Shown one piece after another: positions 43,353 to 50,823 of a DNA stretch of 64,000 bases. The notes beneath the pieces were generated by a model that was not told the origin of the DNA, made no database searches, and saw only the letters and a program-made list of their open reading frames with translations. The translations under genes were made by a program, and so were the position numbers. This DNA is from Myxococcus stipitatus (GTDB lineage Bacteria > Myxococcota > Myxococcia > Myxococcales > Myxococcaceae): contig NZ_CP147913.1 in the NCBI RefSeq assembly GCF_037414475.1, positions 7,376,001 to 7,440,000 of the forward strand. Reading direction: 5' to 3'. Positions within the stretch are counted from its first letter, which is position 1. Each line of letters opens with the position of its first letter.

Positions 43353-46012
43353 GACATCATCTCCTTGACTGCTTGTTCATTGAGCTGAAGCGTTTCGTCA
43401 CCCTCGAGGAGCGGCTCGCCGCACACCTCGAAGGCCGCGTCGTTGATGACGTCCAGTGCGCCGTCCGGGAGCAGCCCGAGCCCGCTGGCGAGCTTCTCCA
43501 CCTCCGAACGCGGCCACTCCGGCTTCACGACGAGCGCGCGAAGCAGGGCGGTGTGGAGGGCGTCCAGGCCCCCGACTCCTGATTCCGTCGCGGGTGGTGA
43601 CACCGGAGCCACGGGAGGTGGTGCATCCTCCTCGGCGAAGATGCTCCCCAGGAGGCTGGAGACCGCGGCGGTCTCGGCCAGCTTCGCCTGGACGCTGCGC
43701 ATGTCGAGTGCGAGCCGCTCACCCTTCTCGGGGGGCGGTGCGGGGATGGCGAAGCCCCTCTCGGGTGCTCCGGCCAGTCGCATGGGGACAGGCTCGGTCG
43801 CCGCCGTGGGCCGTGCCGCCGAGGCGGCGTGGACCCGCGAGTAGACGCTGTTCTCGTCCAGCCCCAGCATGGCGTAGAGCTTCGACAGGGTCTTGAGCTC
43901 TTGGGGCGATACGCTGCCGTCCGCCACGGCGACTTCGACGAGGAGGTCTCCGAGCGACTTCCGGGCCTCGGGTGTCAGCGCCTCCACGCGCTTCTTGTGG
44001 CCCGCGCTGGAGGCGGGCCTCGCGAGCAGCCAGGAGACATGGGCCCGGAGGCGGGCTTTCTCCGAGACGAGCAGTCCTTGCGCCGCTTCCACCATGGATT
44101 CCATGCGTGTGACTTCATCCGTTGAGACGGTTCCGTCGGCGGTCGCCACCGAGGCGGCGAGGTGGAGCATCGCGAGCGCCGACAGGTAGCTTGGAGAGGG
44201 CGCACTCGGTGAATCGGGAGGCAGTGCGAAGAGCTGGGCGGACTCGTCGGCGGAGAGGACAGCGCCGCCCATTCGAGGGTCGGGCTCCATGCCGTGGCCG
44301 AGTTTTTCGAGGGCCTGGGCCAGCCCCACGGCCTCGGACTTCGAGAGCTTGCCGGAGGTCGCGGTGGGCCAGTGCTTCAGGAGGTCGGTGGCGGCCACGG
44401 GTGCGGAGGTTTTGTCGCCGAGTGCCTGTCGCAGCAGCGCGCGGAGCGCCTGCACATCCGCGCCTCCCTCCATCGATGTCGCCAGCTCGGGTGGCAGTAG
44501 CGCCAGGGCGCTCATGCTGTTGCGCGCGTCGGGGTTCTTCCCCACCCAACGGCTGTAGGATTCGAGTGAGTCGCAGCAGTCCTCAATGAGCTCGCGCACG
44601 GGCTTGAGCGAGGTTTCGGAGGCCTCGGTGACGGAGGCGGAAATCAGACGCACGATGCCCGCGAAGGAGGCACTCGCGGGTTGGTAGCGCGCCTCAACCT
44701 GCGACTTCTTCGCGCGAGGGACGATGCCTGCACCGTGGTCTCGCTGATAGCGCGCACGGAAGAGGGTCTGGAACTCCTCGGGGCAGCGGACGGCGGGGGT
44801 TCGCAGCTTCGCGTCACTGGCCTCCACGGCCCATGCAAGGGCCCAGTCTGCCGGGAGTGGGAGCCCCTTCGAGGCAGCGGTGCCCACTGCTACACGTACG
44901 TCGAACGAGGCCGCGCCAGCATGGCGCAGCGTGAACTGGGGAGCTTCCTTCAGCAGCCCATCCTCGCCAGTGCGACGCACGCGCAAGACATCGAGGAAGG
45001 CCGAGGCGTAGCTACGAAAAGAGCTGTTTTCTGTGTGGACCTCAAGGAGGCTTTGGACTTCTTCCTCGATGAGCCGGGCCTCGGCGAGTGCCGCGGAGTC
45101 CATGCCCAACTCGATGAGTGCTCGGCGTTCCAGTCCGTAGAAGAAGAGGAATACATAGCCGATGTAGGCGGTGGGACTCCGACGCCCACTTGAGAGCCAC
45201 TCCAGATAACCCGCCCGGGATGCGGGAGATATGTCCGAGTACGAGGGCCAATACCTCATACCCTGCCCATTGCGATTCGGGCGTGAGGCCACTTCGAGGC
45301 TGGGGTTGATGAGCGCGGGCTCGGTGCCTGGTGCGTTCACAGCGCGCAGCCGCGAGCCCACATAGACCATTCCGTCCTTGAGCGTGTACCCGGCGACCTC
45401 GATGGACTGGCCCGGAGGAATCCACTCCGTCTTCCGCGGAGTGGGAGGCCACAACGTGGGAGTGGGAGCGGCTGGTTCAATGGCCCGAACGGAAACGACG
45501 TTGGGTGCGGACTCCTTGGGGGGAGTGGAATCGACGGTCGGACCATGCTCGACGCGCTGCGACGACTCAACGAGTGTTGAGGGAGGCGCGGACTCAACAG
45601 GCTTCGCGGCCGGCGCGGGAGTCGATAGCGCGCTGACCACGGGCCTTGTGGGCTCAACGGGCTTCTCAATAGGGATGGTCGGTGTTGGGGCGGCGTGCCT
45701 TACCTCCGGCCGTGGCTCATCCGGGATGCGGACCCTGAGGTCCGAGGAGAGTCTGGGCGCGCTCGCGGTCTCGAATCGCAGGGCGATGGTGGAGGCATCA
45801 GACGATGAGACCGCGGGCCGGGAGCCGGCAGTGGGCGCGATGCCGGACCGAGCCAGCTGCTTGGCCTTCCAGCGGGCATTGATCTTGTTGAGCCAGACAA
45901 TGCCGCCCCAAGCGCCCAGTCCGAAGACAACCAGACAACACAGGGACCCACCGATTCCGTCCGACTGCGTGGCGGCAACCAGGATCGGCAGCGCCCGTAT
46001 CCATACCTCCAT
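43349..46012 (-). CDS. Membrane-anchored TerB-N/TerB/TerB-C domain protein
   Basis: 887 residues, first gene of the eight-gene operon; GGGGAG eight bases before the ATG supports the start. One N-terminal membrane helix (residues about 22-42) is followed by a proline-rich linker (60-200), a TerB-N-type domain (about 195-430; EWIPPGQSIEVAGYTL...MRYWPSYSDISPASRAGYLEWLSSGR...YIGYVFLFFYGLERRAL), and an acidic helical TerB domain (about 610-730; VATADGTVSTDEVTRMESMV, VAVADGSVSPQELKTLSKLY). A TerB-C-type end (about 800-887; ESGVGGLDALHTALL...EWPRSEVEKLASGLGLLPDGALDVINDAAFEVCGEPLLE) closes it. TerB folds bind metal and act as hubs; in comparative genomics TerB-N/TerB-C proteins accompany ATPases and helicases, as here. 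Confidence 0.88.
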   Translation of the reverse strand: MEVWIRALPILVAATQSDGIGGSLCCLVVFGLGAWGGIVWLNKINARWKAKQLARSGIAPTAGSRPAVSSSDASTIALRFETASAPRLSSDLRVRIPDEPRPEVRHAAPTPTIPIEKPVEPTRPVVSALSTPAPAAKPVESAPPSTLVESSQRVEHGPTVDSTPPKESAPNVVSVRAIEPAAPTPTLWPPTPRKTEWIPPGQSIEVAGYTLKDGMVYVGSRLRAVNAPGTEPALINPSLEVASRPNRNGQGMRYWPSYSDISPASRAGYLEWLSSGRRSPTAYIGYVFLFFYGLERRALIELGMDSAALAEARLIEEEVQSLLEVHTENSSFRSYASAFLDVLRVRRTGEDGLLKEAPQFTLRHAGAASFDVRVAVGTAASKGLPLPADWALAWAVEASDAKLRTPAVRCPEEFQTLFRARYQRDHGAGIVPRAKKSQVEARYQPASASFAGIVRLISASVTEASETSLKPVRELIEDCCDSLESYSRWVGKNPDARNSMSALALLPPELATSMEGGADVQALRALLRQALGDKTSAPVAATDLLKHWPTATSGKLSKSEAVGLAQALEKLGHGMEPDPRMGGAVLSADESAQLFALPPDSPSAPSPSYLSALAMLHLAASVATADGTVSTDEVTRMESMVEAAQGLLVSEKARLRAHVSWLLARPASSAGHKKRVEALTPEARKSLGDLLVEVAVADGSVSPQELKTLSKLYAMLGLDENSVYSRVHAASAARPTAATEPVPMRLAGAPERGFAIPAPPPEKGERLALDMRSVQAKLAETAAVSSLLGSIFAEEDAPPPVAPVSPPATESGVGGLDALHTALLRALVVKPEWPRSEVEKLASGLGLLPDGALDVINDAAFEVCGEPLLEGDETLQLNEQAVKEMMS

Positions 46013-46354
46013 GATGTCGCTCCCCGCCTGCCGCCGAAGGACGGCTACCTCTCACGTCTGACTCTACCAGCCCGACGAAGGGTAATGGGATACAGGCGTG
46101 AGCGTGAGGGAATGTCATCCGCGGCGCCTCACCCCAGAGTGGTATATCCATCGGGGCGGCCATGACCCAGCATGGGTCTGAAAGGTATCGCGGATGCGGC
46201 CCCTGGCTCATTGAGGCTGTGACTCGCGCCACGCTGGGAAAAGCGATGGAGAGGGAGTTCCGAGGATCTGGGGCGCTGGGAACGGGAGAGTTACGATTCA
46301 TTGCAACAAGGACCAGCGGAGGCCCTCGCGAGCCCCCGCTGGATGCGGCTTCAA
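46013..46354. other. 342-base intergenic region holding the TerB-Hxs operon promoter
   Basis: No gene on either strand. It must contain the promoter for the eight-gene minus-strand operon starting at 46012; I could not identify convincing -35/-10 or -24/-12 elements. The hairpin at 46313-46342 at its right-hand end belongs to the upstream serine hydrolase gene. Confidence 0.5.
46313..46342 (-). terminator. Terminator-like hairpin after the serine hydrolase gene
   Basis: CCAGCGG (46313-46319) pairs with CCGCTGG (46336-46342), with further internal pairing around CTCGCGAG. On the minus strand it lies 13 bases beyond the stop at 46355 and is followed by TCCTTGTTG, a modest T-rich tail. Confidence 0.5.
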
Positions 46355-48379
46355 CTAGAACAGGTCATGCGCAGGCCAGGCGCTGACGCCGTTCACGACG
46401 CTCCACATGAGGCCGTCGAGGTTGATGTCGGACGTACCCGAGAGTGGCTTGTTGTTGGAGTTGGTCATCGCGGACCAGGCGAACTCCTCGGTGCGGCTGG
46501 GCCCGTAGCGGTCATCGGTCCGAACCAACAAGGCCAGCGTCCCCGGGACGTAGCCGTTGTGCCACCAGTTGGGGATGCTGTTCACCGCCCAGCCCTTGGC
46601 GTAGTTGACGGGATTGCCCGCGGTGTCGGGGGCCGTCGTGCGGGTGGTCATCGTGGCGAGGGACGTCGCGCTCAGCAGGTCCGGGACGGTGGAGAATCCA
46701 TCGGCTCGCACGGCGACGCGCACCGCGTCGATGGGCGTGACGACCCAGCCTCCGTGCGCATCCATGCGACGCACCGGCATGCCGTAGGGATTGGCCGCCC
46801 CCGCGCCCAACTGGTAGTAGACGACCTCGTTGGGCAGACGGGCGCTCAGCGTGTCGCCTCCCACGGCGAAGCTGGTGGCGCCGCTGGGCGTGAACACGCG
46901 GTCGCGCATATAGGTGTCATACGGCATCCCGGTGACTCGCTCGATGATGCGGCCCAGGACGCTGTAGCCGAAGTTCGAGTACTGGTACCTCGTGCCAGGC
47001 GCGAACTCGAGCGGCACGTTCTGCAACACCCACTGGATGAGCTGCGCGTGGGTCATGCTCGTGTTCATGAACATGGGGTCGTCCGAGCCATCGGCGTCGC
47101 TGTTGTCCCAGCCGCCCGCGGTGTGCTCGAGCAGGTGCTGGACGGTGATGTTCAGGACGCGGCTGTCCCGGTAGGTGCCCTGCGCGCCGAACGTCTCCCC
47201 CAGCAATCCGCCCTGGCCGAAGACGCGGTCCGTCAGACGAATCTGGCCGCTCTCGATCAGCCGCATGATGCCGATGGACGTCATGGGCTTGGACACGCTG
47301 GCGACGCGGAAGCGGTGAGAGGTGTTGACCGGCGTGTTGGTGGTCCGGTCGGCCACGCCATAGCCCTTGGCGAACACGAGGCGCCCACGACGGGTGATGG
47401 CCAGCGACAGGCCGACGGTGTTCGAGGTGGCCATCGCCTGCTGGACGGTGTTGTCGATGTGTTGCAGGTCGGCCGCGCTGAACGTCAGGTTCCGCCAGAG
47501 CATGGCGAACTCGGGCTGGCTCCCATTGTTGTGCGCCGCCACCATGACAGGGCGGTAGCCCTGATACTTGAGGTCCATCACCGCCTGCTGATACCCGGCC
47601 GAGGTGAGCCCGTGCCGCGCCGCGGTCGGAATCCCCGAGGACGCGTGGAAGATGGCCGCGTACAGGTCCGTGCCGCCCACGTTGTAGCTGCTGACCTTCG
47701 CCAGCTCATACCCCTGGGCCGCGTTGGTGTTGAACGTGGACTGGTACTGGGCCGCCGTCATGCCGTGGTAGGCCCGCGAGGCCGGGCCACTCGTCTTGTC
47801 CCAGATGGCCGCATATCGCTCCGCGCCACCGGACGTGTAGCCACTCACGTGCACGAGCCGGTAACCCTGTCCCACCCAGTTGTTGAACTCCGACTGGTAC
47901 TGGGCCGGGGTCAGGTCATGGCGAGCCACCCAGGCCACGCCGCTGTCCACGTGGAAGATGACCGCGAAGTACGCCACGCCTCCGACGCTGTACCCATTGA
48001 CCATCACCGGGCGATAGCCCTGCCCCTGCTGATTGACGACGGTGGTCTGGTACTGCGCGGAGGTCAGCCCGTGGGAGGCTCGCCATGCCGGGCCGCTCGT
48101 CTGCTCCCAGATGGCCGCGTAGCGGGCACTGCCCGCTTCCTCGTAACCACTGACATAGGACAGGCGATAGCCCTGGCCCTCCCAGGTGTTGAATTCCGTC
48201 TGATATTGGGCGGAGGTGAGCCCGTGGCGAGCCACCCAGGCATCATTGGGGCCGGCCAATGCCTGGGACGTGGACGCTGAATCCGCGTGGGATTCCTCTG
48301 GAGGAACCCCACATCCCACGAAGGAGATGGTCAGCAATGACAGAACTGTCAGAAGTGATTTCACCCTGAACGGCTTCAT
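46355..48379 (-). CDS. Lipoprotein serine hydrolase (class C beta-lactamase fold) with five N-terminal tandem repeats
   Basis: 674 residues from the ATG at 48379 (AGGAG eight bases upstream). A lipoprotein signal ends in SFVGC (Cys23). Residues about 40-280 are five roughly 48-residue repeats with the pattern HGLTxAQYQxxFNxxxxQGYRxxxVxGYxxGGxxxYAAIW, the bacterial tandem repeat also found in polyglycine hydrolases. The C-terminal domain has the serine beta-lactamase/DD-peptidase triad: SVSK (Ser361, Lys364), YSN in YQYSNFGYS, and HNG in place of KTG. It probably cleaves a peptide or ester bond outside the cell. A decayed partial copy lies just upstream at 48621-48805. Confidence 0.9.
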   Translation of the reverse strand: MKPFRVKSLLTVLSLLTISFVGCGVPPEESHADSASTSQALAGPNDAWVARHGLTSAQYQTEFNTWEGQGYRLSYVSGYEEAGSARYAAIWEQTSGPAWRASHGLTSAQYQTTVVNQQGQGYRPVMVNGYSVGGVAYFAVIFHVDSGVAWVARHDLTPAQYQSEFNNWVGQGYRLVHVSGYTSGGAERYAAIWDKTSGPASRAYHGMTAAQYQSTFNTNAAQGYELAKVSSYNVGGTDLYAAIFHASSGIPTAARHGLTSAGYQQAVMDLKYQGYRPVMVAAHNNGSQPEFAMLWRNLTFSAADLQHIDNTVQQAMATSNTVGLSLAITRRGRLVFAKGYGVADRTTNTPVNTSHRFRVASVSKPMTSIGIMRLIESGQIRLTDRVFGQGGLLGETFGAQGTYRDSRVLNITVQHLLEHTAGGWDNSDADGSDDPMFMNTSMTHAQLIQWVLQNVPLEFAPGTRYQYSNFGYSVLGRIIERVTGMPYDTYMRDRVFTPSGATSFAVGGDTLSARLPNEVVYYQLGAGAANPYGMPVRRMDAHGGWVVTPIDAVRVAVRADGFSTVPDLLSATSLATMTTRTTAPDTAGNPVNYAKGWAVNSIPNWWHNGYVPGTLALLVRTDDRYGPSRTEEFAWSAMTNSNNKPLSGTSDINLDGLMWSVVNGVSAWPAHDLF

Positions 48380-48620
48380 GATTGAGAACTCCTGTTTGAC
48401 GTTGGCGGTGCTGACAAGAAACGCACTGCGCCGCACCTCATCGCCAGCTCAGCAAGTCCCAGGCCGAGCGTCCCGCGTCAGGGGCCGAGAAGAGGGAGCC
48501 GCGAGTCGAGGCGTTACGGACCCGCGAAGGCCCTCGCAAGCCCCGCAGGTCCGGCAAGTCTTGCCTGCAGGTCTGGCCGCCGCCGTGTTCAGGAGAGGCG
48601 TGGCGACCCGCCAACAGCCT

Positions 48621-48805
48621 CTCCTGGAGCAGGTCGTGAGCAGGCCAGGCGCTGACGCCGCTCACGACATCCCACATGCGTCTGTCCAAGTGGATGTCGG
48701 GCGTGACCCTTGGGAGCGGCCAGTGGTTGGAGTTGGCCTGCGCCCCCTGGCGGGTGAGCTCCGATAGGTGCGGCTTGAACGTCAGTCCGTGGGCGGCTCG
48801 CTCAG
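48621..48805 (-). pseudogene. Decayed partial copy of the serine hydrolase gene
   Basis: The minus strand reads ERAAHGLTF (as in the repeats of the intact gene) followed soon by NSNHWPL, PDIHLDRRMWDVVSGVSAWP and AHDLL. This mirrors the C-terminus of the intact protein (NSNNKPL, SDINLDGLMWSVVNGVSAWP, AHDLF). DNA identity to 46355-46468 is obvious, including a 21-base exact block. Everything between the repeat and the last 35 residues is missing, and the original stop is lost. It is a remnant of a tandem duplication. Confidence 0.72.
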
Positions 48806-50406
48806 GGGGTGAGCGCCTTGAGCTTCCGGGTGCTTTCCGCGAGCAAGGAGGCCCTGGATTCGGTGTTGAGGGCGGCGTCCGACGGGGCGAGCTGGATGGC
48901 GCGCTCGAACGAGGCCCGTGCCTGCTCCTTCTGTCCCGCGGCGACATAGGCATCTCCCAGGCTGTCGGCTGCGTTCGCGGACGTGGGATGGAAGTGCGCG
49001 ACGAGCCGGAAGACTCGCACGGCCTGCTCGGGCTTCTGCTGTCCGAGCAGCGCGTAACCCCTCTCGTTGAAGACAGCTTCCTCGACGACGGGCTCCTCGG
49101 GGAGCTCGCGCCGGAGTTGTTCAATGGTCGTGATGACCGCGTCCAATCCCAGTTCCTCCAACTGGGCGAGGACAGTGGAGGGCGGGGGCCTGGGGGCCAT
49201 CGCGGGCTCGTGGGTCATGGTCGCGCGCGGATTCGTCTCGACGGCCTGCTTCATCCGAGTCAGTCCGTTGACGTCTGCCTTCAACTGGAGGTCGAGGAAC
49301 GCCTTGACGACCTCGCAGGACCAATAGAAACCCTCGCCGCTCGACCGCCGGGTGATTCCAGACGGATTGGGTTCAACCTCGGGCAGGAAGAGGGAGTGCA
49401 TCGCTCCCGTGGTGAAGCTGGAGTGCTGCGTCTGGGCAACGGTCAGCAGATACCGCTCCGAGTGCCGGAAGGCGCGCACGGCGCCAAGGTCGATGAACGG
49501 CTGCTGCCGGCGCAGGTCCAGGAGCGCGGCCCGCATCCTGCCCGGTGCGTAATGATAGCCCTCTGTCACCGAAAGGATTCCGGGCACGGCGGGCGGGTTG
49601 GGAAAGCCATACGTCCCATCCAGTCCGACCACGGCCGAGACATTGGTGTTCTGCATCGCGAAGAGGACCGCCGAGCTGCCGCCCAGGCTGTGGCCGACCA
49701 TGGCCAGCCGCGCCGGGTCCACGTTCGGAAGGTCCCTCACCACCCCGGCGGTGAACTCGAAGTCCCTCACGGTGATGGCGACTTCGGAGGGCGAGAGTCC
49801 CAGCGAGGGCTCGCCCTGGCTGCGCCCCAGGGTGAAGACGGTGACGACCACATACCCATGGCTCGCCAGGTACTCCGCCAGGGTCGAATTCGTCGTGAGC
49901 AGGGCTCCCTGTCCACCGGTGGTGAGGACGACCGGGAAGCGCCCCTTGGCGGCGGGGGCATTCACGCTCGCGTTCACCGGGGTCGCGGCCAGTGCGGCGG
50001 CGGTGTCGCCGAAGTTGCCGCGGTAGGTGCCGCCATCCCGCTCGAGGACCTGGGCCTCGACGTCCTCGAAGCCCTTGGGGGCGGTCCCCCCACGGAAGTA
50101 GTCCTCGAAGCGCTGGGGCTTTCCCTGAGGCCGGCTCGCGGGATACCAGATGCTGATTCGCATGGGCCGGCCCAGCCGGTCCGGCGAGAACGACTTTCCG
50201 TAGGGGCGCGTCTCCGCCCAGGTTCGGCTCGGGTCGAAACGGTACAAGACCTTGTAGCCGACGGCATGGGGGCCGGGTGTCAGGGGACCCCAGAGTGGAA
50301 AACGGCTCGCGGGCTGTTCGCGCGGCGCCTCGGTGGCCTCCGCTGTCATCGAGACGCCCGCCAGCAACAGAAACGCACCGAACGTCACGGCTCCGACCCG
50401 GTTCAT
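48802..50406 (-). CDS. Secreted alpha/beta hydrolase with C-terminal TPR repeats
   Basis: 534 residues from the ATG at 50406 (GGGAG upstream). A signal peptide (VGAVTFGAFLLLAGVSMTAEA) leads. The hydrolase domain (about 40-400) resembles dienelactone hydrolase/PAF-acetylhydrolase: FPVVLTTGGQGALLTTNSTL, YLASHGYVVVTVF, nucleophile elbow GHSLGG with Ser240, and a histidine region (QTQHSSF). The C-terminal 110 residues hold TPR units (NERGYALLGQQKPEQAVRVFRL, ADSLGDAYVAAGQKEQARASFERAIQLAP). It is likely an extracytoplasmic esterase or lipase; the substrate is unknown. Its stop touches the decayed hydrolase copy. Confidence 0.85.
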   Translation of the reverse strand: MNRVGAVTFGAFLLLAGVSMTAEATEAPREQPASRFPLWGPLTPGPHAVGYKVLYRFDPSRTWAETRPYGKSFSPDRLGRPMRISIWYPASRPQGKPQRFEDYFRGGTAPKGFEDVEAQVLERDGGTYRGNFGDTAAALAATPVNASVNAPAAKGRFPVVLTTGGQGALLTTNSTLAEYLASHGYVVVTVFTLGRSQGEPSLGLSPSEVAITVRDFEFTAGVVRDLPNVDPARLAMVGHSLGGSSAVLFAMQNTNVSAVVGLDGTYGFPNPPAVPGILSVTEGYHYAPGRMRAALLDLRRQQPFIDLGAVRAFRHSERYLLTVAQTQHSSFTTGAMHSLFLPEVEPNPSGITRRSSGEGFYWSCEVVKAFLDLQLKADVNGLTRMKQAVETNPRATMTHEPAMAPRPPPSTVLAQLEELGLDAVITTIEQLRRELPEEPVVEEAVFNERGYALLGQQKPEQAVRVFRLVAHFHPTSANAADSLGDAYVAAGQKEQARASFERAIQLAPSDAALNTESRASLLAESTRKLKALTP

Positions 50407-50823
50407 GGGACTCCCTCTCGCACGGTCTCGCCTCCGCTTCACGAAGGGGTGGGGTGACCATTGCTTCAGGGGGTCGATTTCCACGCGGAGAAGGAGGACC
50501 CCGCCGGACGGTGCTGAAGCGGCCCAAGGGCGCCTGATACCCAGGCCGCTCGTGTCTTCGAGCGCCCCAGGCGGGTTGCATTCGCTGGCAGTCGCCTGGG
50601 ACGCCTTGAGTTGGAGAGACGTCTCACCATATTGATCCGGTATTCAGGATTTTACGCACTGAGCGTCGGACCCGCCCGTCTGTCCCGCACCCGATGTCAC
50701 TCCGGGATGAGACAGTCACGGTCGGGCGTCCTGCCCGAATTCGTTTCAACAGACGAGAGCTTTCGCCGGTGAGTTTCATCTGGCGGGCTCGATATGCCGT
50801 ATGCGCAGAGGGGGTATTCAGCA
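50407..50823. other. 417-base intergenic region upstream of the first glycine-rich protein gene
   Basis: No gene seen. It contains a small hairpin, TCGGGC-GTCCT-GCCCGA (50722-50738), and the leader motif shared with the paralog (50785-50803). Promoters for both the divergent hydrolase and the glycine-rich gene must lie here. No riboswitch pattern was recognised. Confidence 0.5.
50785..50803 (+). promoter_or_regulatory. Leader motif GGGCTCG-N2-ATGCCGTAYG shared by both glycine-rich paralogs (copy 1)
   Basis: The same sequence, allowing two variable spacer bases and one pyrimidine change, occurs at 53897-53915 before the second paralog. The two copies are 39 and 37 bases before the chosen starts. 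Conservation outside the coding frame suggests a shared promoter or 5' leader element. In copy 1 the ATG inside it is in frame with the gene; in copy 2 it is not. Confidence 0.4.

Noticed and set aside
39779..46012. Calling the ATPase/helicase pair a BREX system
   Set aside because: BrxD and BrxHI relatives are present, but no PglX methylase, PglZ phosphatase or PglW/PglY homolog is encoded here, so BREX is not supported.
46301..48280. A 659-codon open frame on the plus strand, antisense to the serine hydrolase gene
   Set aside because: It lies fully opposite a gene with signal peptide, repeats and catalytic motifs. Its protein is low-complexity (Val/Gly/Arg/His) with no domain. High GC makes such antisense frames common.
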